A stretch of 64,000 nt of DNA from Pseudomonas sp. G2-4 (lineage in GTDB: Bacteria > Pseudomonadota > Gammaproteobacteria > Pseudomonadales > Pseudomonadaceae), in NCBI RefSeq assembly GCF_030064125.1, contig NZ_CP125957.1, positions 6,289,001 through 6,353,000 of the forward strand. The letters are read 5' to 3'. A program made the translations under genes and the position numbers. The notes beneath the pieces were generated by a model. The model saw nothing but the letters and a program-made list of their open reading frames with translations, had not been told where the DNA came from and ran no database searches. Position 1 is the stretch's first letter. Every line of letters starts with the position of its first letter. This document shows, piece after piece, positions 9,078 to 21,593 of this stretch.

Positions 9078-10571
9078 ATGTCGCTTGCCATTATCCATAG
9101 CCGCGCCCAGGTAGGGGTGGAGGCTCCTGCCGTTACTGTAGAAGTCCATCTGGCCAATGGCTTGCCGTCGCTGACGATGGTCGGCTTGCCGGAGGCGGCA
9201 GTGAAGGAAAGCAAGGACCGGGTGCGCAGCGCGATCATCAACTCAGGGCTGAATTTCCCGGCCAGGCGCATCACCTTGAACCTGGCGCCGGCGGATCTGC
9301 CCAAGGATGGCGGGCGGTTTGACCTGGCCATTGCGCTGGGGATCCTGGCCGCCAGCGTCCAAGTGCCCACCTTGACCCTGGACGATGTGGAATGCCTCGG
9401 CGAGTTGGCGTTATCCGGTGCAGTGCGACCGGTACGCGGGGTATTGCCCGCAGCGCTGGCAGCGCGCAAGGCCGGGCGCGCACTCGTGGTGCCATGGGAG
9501 AATGCCGAGGAAGCCTGCCTGGCGTCGGGACTGAAGGTGATAGCCGTGAGTCACCTGCTCGAAGCTGTGGCGCATTTTAATGGCCACACTCCGGTCGAAG
9601 CGTTTGTTTCCAACGGGCTGCTTTCCGCCAGCAAGCCCTACCCCGACCTGAGCGAAGTACAGGGCCAGGTCGGGGCCAAACGGGCGCTGCTGATCGCCGC
9701 CGCCGGGGCGCATAACCTGTTGTTCAGCGGGCCGCCGGGCACTGGCAAGACACTGCTGGCGAGCCGTTTGCCGGGGCTGTTGCCGCCGTTGGCGGAAAGT
9801 GAGGCGCTGGAGGTTGCGGCCATTCAGTCTGTCGCCAGTTGCGTGCCGTTGAGCCATTGGCCGCAGCGTCCGTTTCGCCAGCCACACCACTCGGCCTCCG
9901 GCCCGGCGCTGGTGGGAGGCGGGTCAAAACCGCAACCAGGGGAAATTACCCTAGCCCATCATGGCGTGCTGTTTCTGGATGAACTGCCGGAGTTCGACCG
10001 CAAGGTACTGGAGGTCCTGAGGGAGCCTCTGGAGTCGGGTCACATCGTGGTTTCTCGCGCCCGTGACCGTGTACGCTTTCCGGCACGCTTCCAATTGGTG
10101 GCGGCGATGAATCCCTGCCCCTGTGGATATCTTGGCGAGCCCAGCGGCCGTTGCTCGTGTACGCCGGACATGGTGCAGCGCTACCGCCATAAACTCTCCG
10201 GCCCCCTGCTGGATCGCATCGACCTGCACCTGACCGTCGCCCGGGAGGCCACGGCGCTGAATCCCAGGAGCGAACCCGGTGACGATACCGCCACCGTCGC
10301 CGAGCAAGTGGCCGAAGCCCGGGAGCGTCAGCAAAAACGCCAGGGCTGTGCCAACGCCTTCCTGGATCTGCCGGGGCTGCGCCGGCACTGCAAATTATCC
10401 ACAACCGATGAAACGTGGCTGGAAACCGCTTGCGAGCGGCTGACCTTGTCGCTGAGAGCCGCCCACCGTCTGCTCAAGGTTGCCCGTACGCTGGCAGACC
10501 TTGAGCGGGCAGATCGAATCAGTCGGGAGCACCTGGCTGAAGCACTGCAGTATCGGCCCGCCACGTCTTGA
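9078..10571 (+). CDS. comM: ComM/YifB Mg-chelatase-like AAA+ ATPase
   Basis: A 497-residue AAA+ protein of the YifB/ComM family; ComM is a hexameric helicase that promotes branch migration during natural transformation, and it is widespread in non-competent species too. The N-terminal ChlI-like domain (1-170) has VEVHLANGLPSLTMVGLPEAAVKE; the ATPase domain has Walker A GPPGTGKTLLASRLP, Walker B VLFLDELPEF, and a C-terminal Mg-chelatase lid (about 395-495). A cysteine cluster CPCGYLG...CSC is typical of the family. An upstream frame starts at 8949, but the ATG at 9078 has AAGGA 9 bp before it and gives the conserved MSLAIIHSRAQVGV start. Confidence 0.95.
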   Translation: MSLAIIHSRAQVGVEAPAVTVEVHLANGLPSLTMVGLPEAAVKESKDRVRSAIINSGLNFPARRITLNLAPADLPKDGGRFDLAIALGILAASVQVPTLTLDDVECLGELALSGAVRPVRGVLPAALAARKAGRALVVPWENAEEACLASGLKVIAVSHLLEAVAHFNGHTPVEAFVSNGLLSASKPYPDLSEVQGQVGAKRALLIAAAGAHNLLFSGPPGTGKTLLASRLPGLLPPLAESEALEVAAIQSVASCVPLSHWPQRPFRQPHHSASGPALVGGGSKPQPGEITLAHHGVLFLDELPEFDRKVLEVLREPLESGHIVVSRARDRVRFPARFQLVAAMNPCPCGYLGEPSGRCSCTPDMVQRYRHKLSGPLLDRIDLHLTVAREATALNPRSEPGDDTATVAEQVAEARERQQKRQGCANAFLDLPGLRRHCKLSTTDETWLETACERLTLSLRAAHRLLKVARTLADLERADRISREHLAEALQYRPATS

Positions 10572-10577
10572 AGTGCG

Positions 10578-11792
10578 TTATGGCTTGCTCAGGTCAACCA
10601 GCGGCGTTTCCCGTACCTCGGTTTTTTGACCGTTCTGGATGGCGTCGATGCGCTTGAGTGCTTTATCCACAGCGCCCTTGTCCGCCAACAGGCTGTAGTG
10701 AATCTGGAATTGCCTGTGCTCTTTCGGCCCAATAGTAGGCACCAAGCCCAGTGGCCGCTGGTACCGACGGTTATAGGAGAAACTGGTGCCAGGTTCCAGC
10801 CCGGTCACGTAGCCCTGGCCTTGTGTGTCGGTGTTTTTCCACAGGGAGAACACCGGAAGCGTACCGGTGTTGAAGCCTACCGACACACCAAGGCTACCGG
10901 CCTTGTTGTGCAGGACGGTGAGCGTATCGCCCTTGGCGTCAGCGTAGGGCACGACGTTATAAACGGTTTCGTCGTAATCCTTGGTGGGGGCCCGGTAAGT
11001 TTGCCAATCAGGCAAATCGCCCTTGGCCTTGTCGTTGAACGGCGAGACCTGCTTGACCGGCGCCACGAAACGCGCGCCCTGCTCCAGGAAAGGTGTGCTG
11101 AAGTTGCTGTGGTAGAGCGCCTGGTATTCCTTCGGATAATCGCCGTTATTGGTCAACGTGTCGCTGAGGGCGAAAGTCACGCTGCCGGGCTCGGTAACCA
11201 GCTCGGTCTGCACCGAGAAGTCGACCTTCTTGAAGGCCTGCTCCTTCAACTCGCCTTTCAGGGTGATGGCGTACGGAGGCTTTTCATCGATGTGCACGGT
11301 GACCTTGTTGGCCGGGATGTTGGCCGCACGACCATGCAGGGTCAGCAGTTCACCGTTGTCCATGCCGGGATGACCGACCCATTCGTAGCCACAGCGAGTC
11401 ACCAGCTCATTGAAACCTTCGAGCCAGCCCAACCCACCGCGACCATTGAGCTCGATGAACGCCGGATTGACCACTTCCTTGACCGGCGAATCCCAACCCA
11501 TGCGCACATTCCCGACCGACGCCTGCAGGACATTCATGCCGCGGGTCGGGACAACCGAAAGCTTCATGGTGCCGTTGTCGATATCAACGATGCTGACGCC
11601 CTCTTGCCGGCCACCGTGCAGGGTGCGCATCGTCACGGAAAAAGGTTTGTCGGTTTTCACGCCAAGCTGCTGGCTGGTGATTTGCCAGGGCTGAGCCGCT
11701 TTATCGGTATCGAGCAGGACATAGTCCCAAGCCATGGCATGGGAGGCAGCGCCCAGGGCGCTAAGGGCAACGAGGAGTTTGAGCGAAGTCAT
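10578..11792 (-). CDS. Exported DUF4432 (aldose-1-epimerase-like) protein
   Basis: A 404-residue protein with an N-terminal signal peptide (MTSLKLLVALSALGAASHAMA, cut before WDYV) and a DUF4432 domain related to galactose mutarotases. Visible family segments are VVPTRGMNVLQA, GFNELVTRCGYEW, LHGRAANIPA, and GLEPGTSFSYNR. Most mutarotase relatives are cytoplasmic sugar enzymes; this one should be periplasmic. The family is poorly characterised and the substrate unknown. A GTG at 11798 adds two residues, but AAGG lies 8 bp before the ATG at 11792. It is convergent with comM, stop to stop 6 bp apart, and stands alone otherwise. Confidence 0.82.
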   Translation of the reverse strand: MTSLKLLVALSALGAASHAMAWDYVLLDTDKAAQPWQITSQQLGVKTDKPFSVTMRTLHGGRQEGVSIVDIDNGTMKLSVVPTRGMNVLQASVGNVRMGWDSPVKEVVNPAFIELNGRGGLGWLEGFNELVTRCGYEWVGHPGMDNGELLTLHGRAANIPANKVTVHIDEKPPYAITLKGELKEQAFKKVDFSVQTELVTEPGSVTFALSDTLTNNGDYPKEYQALYHSNFSTPFLEQGARFVAPVKQVSPFNDKAKGDLPDWQTYRAPTKDYDETVYNVVPYADAKGDTLTVLHNKAGSLGVSVGFNTGTLPVFSLWKNTDTQGQGYVTGLEPGTSFSYNRRYQRPLGLVPTIGPKEHRQFQIHYSLLADKGAVDKALKRIDAIQNGQKTEVRETPLVDLSKP

Positions 11793-11964
11793 GGACACGG
11801 CCTTTTATTGGAGTTGTGCGGTTTTTATAGACTTGAAGAAACGTTTCAGCAAGCCTAAAAACAGCAATTTCCGTAAAAAAGGAAGAATCGTAGACAGGTA
11901 CTTTGCGAGAGCGGACTCGTGAAACGGTGGGTCGGTGGGGTGAAGAAGTGGGCAGTGCCGGCGC

Positions 11965-12056
11965 CTTCGCGAGCAAGCTCGCTCCCACAGTGATCCCGGG
12001 CGGTCGCGAGAAGTGTGTCGCGGCAGTTTCCTAGTGGGAGCGAGCTTGCTCGCGAT
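11965..12056. repeat. REP pair, family A, in the opposite arrangement
   Basis: The left unit is CGCGAGCAAGCTCGCTCCCAC (from about 11969) and the right unit GTGGGAGCGAGCTTGCTCGCG (12034-12054), so the GTGGGAG ends face inwards. The other family A pairs here face outwards. A degenerate third unit (GGGCGAGCTGGTTCGCGAC) follows at about 12122. These occupy the 363-bp gap between the DUF4432 gene promoter region and the chemoreceptor stop. Confidence 0.85.
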
Positions 12057-12155
12057 GCGGTGGTGCAGCTGGCGGGGATATTGGTTGTGCCGCCATCACC
12101 AGCCCGCCCCACAATGGGTTCGGGCGAGCTGGTTCGCGACGGGTTTCAGAATGCC

Positions 12156-14132
12156 TCAGCGGAACCGATCGACCTCTTGGCGCAAGTCCTGGGCCAGTTT
12201 TTCCAGTTCCTTGGCGGTGACCGCCAGGTTCGAGACCACCTGACGCTGTTCGCTGTTCGCCATGGCGATGCTTTGCAGGTTGCTGCTGAGCAAGGTCGCG
12301 GTACTGCTTTGCTCTTGGGTCGCGGTGGTGATTGCCGCGAATTGCTGGCCGGCGGAGCGGCTCTGTTCGTCGATACGCTCCAAGGCCGAGGCCACGTTGG
12401 CGTTGCGCGACAAACCTTCCTGCATCAAGAGCTTGCCTTGCTCCATTGTGCTGATGGCATTGCCGGTTTCCTGCTGGATGCTGCTGATCATGCCGGAAAT
12501 TTCGTCAGTGGCCTGACGGGTGCGGGACGCCAGGCTGCGAACTTCGTCAGCCACCACCGCGAAACCACGCCCCTGCTCACCCGCACGCGCCGCTTCGATG
12601 GCGGCGTTCAAGGCCAGCAGGTTGGTCTGCTCGGCGATCGAGGTGATCACCCCGACGATTCCGCCGATCTCCTGGGAACGCTGGCCCAAGGTGTTGATGA
12701 CCGTAGCGGTGCTATTCAGCGCGCCGGCAATTTGCTCCAGGGACGACGAGGCTTCGCCCATCGAGGTACGACCGATCTGAGTCTGCTGGGCGTTTTCCTG
12801 GGCCAGACGCTGGGTGTTGCCCATGTTATCGGCGATATCCAGCGAGGTAGCGCTGAACTCTTCCACCGCGCCAGCCATGCTGGTGATTTCCCCGGACTGC
12901 TGCTCCATCCCTTCGTACGCGCCGTTGGACAACCCGGATAGGGCCTGGGCACGGCTGTTGACCTCTTGCGAGGCCTTGCGGATGTGCTCGACCATGGTCG
13001 ACAGGGCCTGGCTCATCTGATTGAAAGCACGAGCCAACTGGCCGATTTCATCATGGCTCGACACATTCAAGCGCACGCTCAGATCGCCGGCGCCCAACGC
13101 TTCGGCCTGACGCACCAGATCCCCCAACGGCGCCAGCTTGCTGCGCAGCAGCCACACCGCCGCGCCAACCGCCAGCAACATTGCCAACAGGCTGCCAATC
13201 GCCAGTTGCGTACCGACGCTCCAGGTCACGGCGCGAATTTCGGTTTTCGGCATGCTTGCCACCACCGCCCACGGCCCGTCGGCGAATGACACGGCGACGC
13301 TGTAGAAGTCTTCGGCGGTGTCACTCCAGAACGCACCCTTACCCGGCTTCTTGACCAGCCCAACCGTAGTCGTAGCGGCCTGATCCAGCGCTTGCACGCC
13401 CGCCGGCGGTACCAACCACTTGTTCTGCTCGTCCAGCAAGGCCAGCGAACCGGTCTGGCCGATGCGGAAGCGCTTGAGGTTCTCAAACTGCGCGTTTTGC
13501 GCATCGGTGTAATCGAACCCCACATACAACACGGCAATGATCTTACCGCTGCTGTCGCGTACGGGTGTGTACTGCGACATGTAGAAACGCCCGAAAAGCA
13601 GGGCCCGACCGATGTAGCTCTGCCCGCTGATCACCGGACCGTAGGCTGGTCCGGCACGGTCGAGCACGGTACCGATGGCCCGGGTACCGTCCTGTTTACT
13701 GACTGAGGTACTGACGCGGATGAAATCATCGCCGCTGCGCACGAATACCGTGGCAACCCCGGCGGTCATTGCTTTGAAGTCATCAACTTCCTTGAAGTTG
13801 TTGTTCAACACTTCGCCACCCAGGCTCAAGCCAGGCGTCTGTACACCCGCCACGGTTACCGGCTGGTCCGGATGCACGCTCAAGCCCGCGCTAAAGCGCT
13901 TTTCGAACAAACCAGCCAATCGCTGAGTGCTCTCGCGCAAGGTGCTGTGGAACGTATTGAGCTGATCGGCCATCAGGCGTGCTTCGCTGGCCAGGTGTTC
14001 TTCGCGGGTGGCAAGGTTGGCAGTATCCAGCGAGCGCAGGGCAAAGACAGTACTGCCGGAGATGACGATCGCCAATATCACGGCTAGGGCAAGGCCTAGC
14101 TGTGAGGCGATCCGGGCACGGGGTTGAGACAT
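12156..14132 (-). CDS. Methyl-accepting chemotaxis protein with Cache sensor
   Basis: A 658-residue chemoreceptor. An N-terminal membrane helix ([18 protein letters not shown]) is followed by a periplasmic Cache_3/Cache_2-type sensor (about residues 35-285, with [25 protein letters not shown] split over the fold), a second helix, a HAMP domain, and a cytoplasmic signalling domain. The hairpin tip ([19 protein letters not shown]) is intact. There is no C-terminal CheR-docking pentapeptide. An upstream frame starts at 14186; I chose the ATG at 14132 because AGGAG lies about 6 bp before it and it gives [13 protein letters not shown], a short cytoplasmic leader. The ligand is unknown; small organic acids are common for this sensor type. 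Confidence 0.93.
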   Translation of the reverse strand: MSQPRARIASQLGLALAVILAIVISGSTVFALRSLDTANLATREEHLASEARLMADQLNTFHSTLRESTQRLAGLFEKRFSAGLSVHPDQPVTVAGVQTPGLSLGGEVLNNNFKEVDDFKAMTAGVATVFVRSGDDFIRVSTSVSKQDGTRAIGTVLDRAGPAYGPVISGQSYIGRALLFGRFYMSQYTPVRDSSGKIIAVLYVGFDYTDAQNAQFENLKRFRIGQTGSLALLDEQNKWLVPPAGVQALDQAATTTVGLVKKPGKGAFWSDTAEDFYSVAVSFADGPWAVVASMPKTEIRAVTWSVGTQLAIGSLLAMLLAVGAAVWLLRSKLAPLGDLVRQAEALGAGDLSVRLNVSSHDEIGQLARAFNQMSQALSTMVEHIRKASQEVNSRAQALSGLSNGAYEGMEQQSGEITSMAGAVEEFSATSLDIADNMGNTQRLAQENAQQTQIGRTSMGEASSSLEQIAGALNSTATVINTLGQRSQEIGGIVGVITSIAEQTNLLALNAAIEAARAGEQGRGFAVVADEVRSLASRTRQATDEISGMISSIQQETGNAISTMEQGKLLMQEGLSRNANVASALERIDEQSRSAGQQFAAITTATQEQSSTATLLSSNLQSIAMANSEQRQVVSNLAVTAKELEKLAQDLRQEVDRFR

Positions 14133-14317
14133 GACGGCTCCTGGCCGAGAGACCGGATCATTCTGATCACGTCGCGCACTCGGCATTCAATTCGGGTGGT
14201 GAATAGGTAGCCCTTTCTAATACGAAAGTACTACCTCTCACATTCGGCGGCAAAACCGAATACTTGAGCGGCGTGGAAGGAATAACATCATATAGCCATC
14301 ATTTACGCTGCAACGTT

Positions 14318-15238
14318 TCAGCCAAGACGCTCTACATCAGGCAGTTGCATGGCCTTCACTTCGCCTTGGAGAAAATCGCTGAGCCGACGCAAACGTTCAC
14401 CTCCGGGCCGGGTTTTCGGCCAGACGAGGTAATAGTGCTCACCGCTGGCTACGGCGGTCGGCCACGGCAGGCTCAAGCGGCCCTGGGCGACGTCCTCGGC
14501 CACCATCAGCAGGTCACCCATGGATACACCATAACCGCGGGCCGCCGCGATCATGCCCAGCTCCAACGTATCGAACACCTGCCCGCCCTTGAGCGAGACC
14601 TTGTCAGACAGCCCCATGCGTTGCAGCCAGTTGCGCCAGTCACGGCGATCCGGCGTGGGGTGCAGCAGCTCGGCGGCGGCCAAGCGCGCCACATCCCAGG
14701 GCTGGTCGTTCAACAGGTTCGGCGCGCCCACCGGGATCAGTTCCTCGGGGAACAGCAAACTGGCCTCCCAGTCTGCGGGAAAGTGCCCGTTGCCCAGCAG
14801 GACAGCGCAATCGAAGGGTTCGGTATTGAAGTCCACCGCATCAATATCCATCCAGGCGCTGGTCAATTGCACCTCGTTGCCGGGCTGCAGATGCCGGAAC
14901 CGACTCAGGCGCGCCAGCAGCCAACGCATGGTCAGGGTCGAGGGCGCTTTCATGCGCAGGATGTCGTCTTCGCCATGCAATGTATGACAGGCCCGCTCCA
15001 GCGCCATGAACCCTTCACGCACGCCCGGCAGCAGCAACCGCGCCGCCTCGGTCAGTTGCAGATTGCGGCCGCTACGCTGGAATAGCCGACAGGCAAAGTG
15101 CTCTTCAAGCGTACGGATATGCCGGCTGACCGCACTTTGAGTAATCGACAGCTCTTCAGCAGCCCGGGTGAACGAGCTGTATCGCGCCGCCGCTTCAAAG
15201 GCTCGCAACGCATAAAGAGGAGGGAGACGACGAGACAT
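14318..15238 (-). CDS. LysR-family regulator (GcvA-like)
   Basis: A 306-residue transcription factor. The winged helix-turn-helix occupies residues 1-65 (LYALRAFEAAARYSSFTRAAEELSI in two parts with ITQSAVSRHIRTLEE as recognition region), and the effector domain runs from about 95 to 300. The pattern resembles the GcvA subgroup. It is divergent from the MATE pump gene across about 150 bp, so it is a candidate regulator of that pump, which is inference from position. The effector is unknown. Confidence 0.92.
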   Translation of the reverse strand: MSRRLPPLYALRAFEAAARYSSFTRAAEELSITQSAVSRHIRTLEEHFACRLFQRSGRNLQLTEAARLLLPGVREGFMALERACHTLHGEDDILRMKAPSTLTMRWLLARLSRFRHLQPGNEVQLTSAWMDIDAVDFNTEPFDCAVLLGNGHFPADWEASLLFPEELIPVGAPNLLNDQPWDVARLAAAELLHPTPDRRDWRNWLQRMGLSDKVSLKGGQVFDTLELGMIAAARGYGVSMGDLLMVAEDVAQGRLSLPWPTAVASGEHYYLVWPKTRPGGERLRRLSDFLQGEVKAMQLPDVERLG

Positions 15239-15386
15239 CGGGAAAGCTCCTATAGCCTTTGGCGAACCCCACCAGAAAGTTTTTCAGTATGAGTTTTAAT
15301 CATGTCAGCGATCTTTTTTATCCTTTTGTGCAAATCGTCGCAAGCGCCGAGAATCATCGCTTTACTGCCTTGTTTGGACATGGAGT

Positions 15387-16790
15387 GTGATGATCATGCG
15401 GCATCCGGTGCGTACCGAACTCTGGGCCATCCTGCGGCTGGCGGGGCCGTTGATTGCCTCACAGTTGGCACACATGCTGATGGTGCTCACTGACACCGTG
15501 ATGATGGCGCGCCTGAGCCCTGAAGCCCTGGCCGGTGGAGGCCTCGGAGCGGCCACCTACTCGTTCGTGTCGATTTTCTGCATCGGCGTGATCGCAGCGG
15601 TGGGAACGCTGGTGGCGATCCGTCAGGGCGCCGGCGATATCGAGGGCGCCACTCGACTGACCCAGGCCGGGCTGTGGCTGGCGTGGCTGATGGCGTTGAT
15701 GGCCGGGCTGCTGTTGTGGAACCTCAAGCCGGTGTTGCTGCTGTTTGGCCAGACCGAAACCAACGTGCTGTCCGCCGGCCAGTTCCTGCTGGCATTGCCG
15801 TTCGCCCTGCCCGGTTACCTGAGCTTCATGGCCCTGCGCGGCTTCACCAGCGCCATCGGCCGCGCCACACCGGTGATGGTGATCAGCCTCGGCGGCACCG
15901 TGGCCAACTTTCTGCTCAACTACGCCCTCATCACCGGCTTGTTCGGCCTGCCGAAACTCGGCTTGATGGGGATTGGGCTGGTCACCGCCATCGTCGCCAA
16001 CTGCATGGCCCTGGCGCTGGCCTGGCATATCCATCGGCATCCGGCCTACCGGGCCTATCCGCTGCTTGAAGGGTTGTCGCGGCCGAATCGCCAATACCTC
16101 AAGGAACTGTGGCGCCTGGGCCTGCCGATTGGCGGCACTTACGCGGTAGAGGTCGGGCTGTTCGCATTCGCCGCGCTGTGCATAGGCACCATGGGCAGCA
16201 CACCATTGGCGGCACACCAGATCGCCCTGCAAATCGTCTCGGTGGCGTTCATGGTGCCGGCGGGGATGTCGTACGCCATCACCATGCGCATCGGCCAGCA
16301 CTACGGCGCCGGGCAACTGCTGATGGCGCGACTGGCCGGGCGGGTCGGAATCGGCTTTGGCGCGGCGGTGATGCTGGCGTTCGCCATGGTGTTCTGGCTG
16401 CTGCCGAACCAACTGATCGGCTTGTTCCTGGACCACAACGACCCGGCCTTCCGCCCGGTGATCGACCTGGCCGTGAGCCTGCTGGCCGTGGCGGCGTGGT
16501 TCGAACTCTTCGATGGCGCGCAAACCATCGCGATGGGGTGCATTCGCGGGCTCAAGGACGCCAAGACCACCTTCCTCGTCGGCCTGGGTTGCTATTGGCT
16601 GATCGGCGCACCGGCAGCATGGTGGATGGCCTTCCACTTCAACTGGGGGCCGACCGGCGTCTGGTGGGGCCTGGCCCTGGGGCTGGCCTGCGCAGCGGTG
16701 AGCCTGACGGCGGCGTTTGAGTGGAAGATGAAGCGGATGATCAGGCGTGAACCCGGGCAGCAGGGTTTCGAGTTCGTTCAGACTGAATGA
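15387..16790 (+). CDS. MATE-family multidrug efflux transporter (NorM/PmpM type)
   Basis: A 467-residue inner-membrane cation-coupled exporter of the MATE family with about twelve helices in two homologous halves. The first helix region AGPLIASQLAHMLMVLTDTV carries the family signature, and the second half repeats it (LGLPIGGTYAVEVGLFAF). The start is a GTG at 15387 (GTG ATG ATC ATG CGG) after GGAG; the ATG codons at 15390 or 15396 are alternatives. A LysR gene is divergent. Substrates such as fluoroquinolones and cationic dyes are typical for the family but unproven here. Confidence 0.92.
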   Translation: MMIMRHPVRTELWAILRLAGPLIASQLAHMLMVLTDTVMMARLSPEALAGGGLGAATYSFVSIFCIGVIAAVGTLVAIRQGAGDIEGATRLTQAGLWLAWLMALMAGLLLWNLKPVLLLFGQTETNVLSAGQFLLALPFALPGYLSFMALRGFTSAIGRATPVMVISLGGTVANFLLNYALITGLFGLPKLGLMGIGLVTAIVANCMALALAWHIHRHPAYRAYPLLEGLSRPNRQYLKELWRLGLPIGGTYAVEVGLFAFAALCIGTMGSTPLAAHQIALQIVSVAFMVPAGMSYAITMRIGQHYGAGQLLMARLAGRVGIGFGAAVMLAFAMVFWLLPNQLIGLFLDHNDPAFRPVIDLAVSLLAVAAWFELFDGAQTIAMGCIRGLKDAKTTFLVGLGCYWLIGAPAAWWMAFHFNWGPTGVWWGLALGLACAAVSLTAAFEWKMKRMIRREPGQQGFEFVQTE

Positions 16791-16797
16791 GTTTCCC

Positions 16798-16888
16798 TTG
16801 TGGGAGCGAGCTTGCTCGCGATAGCGGTGTATCCGTTACAGATAGGGTGGCTGACACGCCGTCATCGCGAGCAAGCTCGCTCCCACAA
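16798..16888. repeat. REP pair, family A
   Basis: TTGTGGGAGCGAGCTTGCT at the left and its inverted partner ending CTCCCACAA, about 45 bp of spacer. It separates the convergent MATE and GGDEF/EAL genes and could also act as a stem-loop at the ends of both transcripts. Confidence 0.92.
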
Positions 16889-16897
16889 GGTTTTGTG

Positions 16898-18568
16898 TCA
16901 GACCACGACTTCCTGCGTCGATCTGTTGCCATCAAACGTCAGGTACTCAACCAACTCGGCCAGCGGCAACGGCTTGCTGATCAAGAAGCCCTGCACCTGA
17001 TCGCAACCAAAACCGCGCAGCAAGTCCAGTTGCTCCTGGGTTTCCACACCTTCGGCCACCACCTCCAGGTTGAGGTTGTGCGCGAGGTTGATCATCGCAT
17101 GCACCAGCTTGCGGTTTTCTTCGCGTTGCTCCATGCCACCGACAAAGCTCTTGTCGATCTTGAGCAAGGCGATGGGCAGGCTGTTGAGGTGCACGAACGA
17201 GGAGAATCCGGTGCCGAAGTCATCCAGGGAGAAGCGCACCCCCAGGCGGCCCAAGGCATCCATGGTCTGCTTGACCAGTTCGCTGCGGCGCATGACTGCG
17301 GTTTCGGTGAGTTCGAATTCCAGCCACTGAGCCTCGACGCCCCGCTCGGCAATCAGCCGGCTAAGGGTCGGCAGTAACTGGCTGTCCTGGAACTGCCGGA
17401 ACGACAGGTTGACCGCCATGTGCAACGGTGCCAGCCCTCGTTCGCGCAGGGCCTGCATGTCCCGCAGCGCCCGGGAAATCACCCAGTAGCCCAGCGGCAC
17501 GATCAGGCCACTTTGTTCGGCCAGCGGCACGAATTCACTCGGCGGCAGCAGCCCGCGTTCGCCGTGACGCCAGCGCACCAGGGCTTCGAGCCCTACGATG
17601 TTGCCGTCCTCGAGGTTCAGCCGGGGCTGATAATGCAGCTCCAGTTCATCGCGACGCAGCGCCCGGCGCAGTTCGCTTTCCAGGTCGGCAAGGCTGCGGG
17701 CGTTGCGGTTGATGCGCTCATTGAAAATATGGAAAGTGCAGCCTTGAGTGCTCTTGGCCTGCTGCATGGCGATGTGGGCGTGCCACATCAATGGGTCCGC
17801 GCCGGCCTGGGCCCGGGCGTGAGCGATCCCCAGGCTGCAACCGATCAACAGGCTTTCGCCGTCCACCCAGTAAGGTTCGCCCATGGCTTCAGTGATGCGT
17901 TCGGCCATCCACTCGGCCCGCTGAGGCGCTCGACGAGTGTCGATCAGCAAGGCGAATTCATCGCTACCCAGCCGCGCCAATTGATCGCCGGCCTCAAGAG
18001 CCCCCTTGAGCCGCGACACCACTTGCAAAATCAAGCGGTCACCGGCCTGGTGGCCGAGGGCGTCGTTGGCGTGACGGAAGTTGTCCAGGTCCAGGTGACC
18101 GAGAGCCAGGCCGCGACCTTCGTTTTCAGCCAGGCGCGCCGCCAACAACGTCTGGAAACCCTGGCGATTGGCGATGCCGGTCAGCGGGTCCTGTTCAGCG
18201 AGGCGCTGCAGGGTGTTTTCCAGCACGCCGCGCTCGCGCACATGGCGCAGGCAGCGGCGCAGGGTCGCTCCGTCGAGGACATCACGCACCAGCCAGTCAC
18301 TGACGCCATCGGGCGCAGTCGCGGGTTCATGCTCAAGCAGCAGGACCGTCGGCAAGCGGCAGCGGCCGGGCGCCGGTTGCAACGCCGCAATCGTCAGCAG
18401 CACCGCGTTACGGTTGTCTTCGAACAGGCTGCTGACCGAGTCCCAACTTGGGGCACTGATCAGCACGACCGACGGCCCCATGGGCGCCAGGCACTCGCGT
18501 AGAATCACTGACCACTCAGGCGTTTCGGCCAATAGCAGCAAACGCAAGGGTTCGACAGGCGTAGACAA
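16898..18568 (-). CDS. Tandem GGDEF/EAL c-di-GMP phosphodiesterase (ProE-like)
   Basis: A 556-residue soluble protein. The N-terminal 110 residues resemble a degenerate receiver domain without a clear phospho-acceptor. A GGDEF domain spans about 120-285, with the signature changed to GSDEF. The EAL domain spans about 300-545 and looks active: LEALVRW (EAL), FELTETAVM, LDDFGTGFSSF (DDFGTG), LKIDKSFV, VVAEGVET. I infer it degrades c-di-GMP, with GSDEF probably regulatory. By position next to rep it corresponds to ProE (PA5295), a phosphodiesterase that limits exopolysaccharide production in P. aeruginosa. It is divergent from rep across 273 bp. Confidence 0.9.
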   Translation of the reverse strand: MSTPVEPLRLLLLAETPEWSVILRECLAPMGPSVVLISAPSWDSVSSLFEDNRNAVLLTIAALQPAPGRCRLPTVLLLEHEPATAPDGVSDWLVRDVLDGATLRRCLRHVRERGVLENTLQRLAEQDPLTGIANRQGFQTLLAARLAENEGRGLALGHLDLDNFRHANDALGHQAGDRLILQVVSRLKGALEAGDQLARLGSDEFALLIDTRRAPQRAEWMAERITEAMGEPYWVDGESLLIGCSLGIAHARAQAGADPLMWHAHIAMQQAKSTQGCTFHIFNERINRNARSLADLESELRRALRRDELELHYQPRLNLEDGNIVGLEALVRWRHGERGLLPPSEFVPLAEQSGLIVPLGYWVISRALRDMQALRERGLAPLHMAVNLSFRQFQDSQLLPTLSRLIAERGVEAQWLEFELTETAVMRRSELVKQTMDALGRLGVRFSLDDFGTGFSSFVHLNSLPIALLKIDKSFVGGMEQREENRKLVHAMINLAHNLNLEVVAEGVETQEQLDLLRGFGCDQVQGFLISKPLPLAELVEYLTFDGNRSTQEVVV

Positions 18569-18841
18569 GCTGACTCCCTAGACTCTGCAAGGTGGTAGGC
18601 GCTGGGCATTATGACCTGCCGATCAGCTATGACCAATGGAAACGCCTCTCAAACACTTGCTTTCGGCGGTTTTTTCCACGCGAAATCGACGTTTAGACGC
18701 GAGTCCGCCCGACATCCTGCGTGAAAGGAGCAAAAGCGGCAAATGACAATGATGTTTACGTCACAAGTCGGACAGGGCAGCACAATTCTCTGAGCCTGTT
18801 AAAATGCCGGCCCATTTCGCAAACGACTCCCTGACCCTGTC

Positions 18842-21482
<2,641 letters not shown>

Positions 21483-21498
21483 CCAGCCAATTTCACCC

Positions 21499-21589
21499 TG
21501 TGGGAGCGAGCTTGCTCGCGATAGCGGACTATCAGCCGAGGTTGATGTTGGGTGTGCCGGCCTCATCGCGAGCAAGCTCGCTCCCACAG
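21499..21589. repeat. REP pair, family A
   Basis: CTGTGGGAGCGAGCTTGCTC and its inverted partner ending CTCCCACAG, with an unrelated 45-bp centre. It lies between the convergent xpt and CoA-transferase-family genes, and the repeat end nearly touches the latter stop. Confidence 0.92.
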
Positions 21590-21593
21590 GGGT

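Noticed and set aside
14240..14262. ATTCGG/CCGAAT hairpin between the chemoreceptor and LysR genes
   Set aside because: No T-tract on either strand, so not called a terminator.
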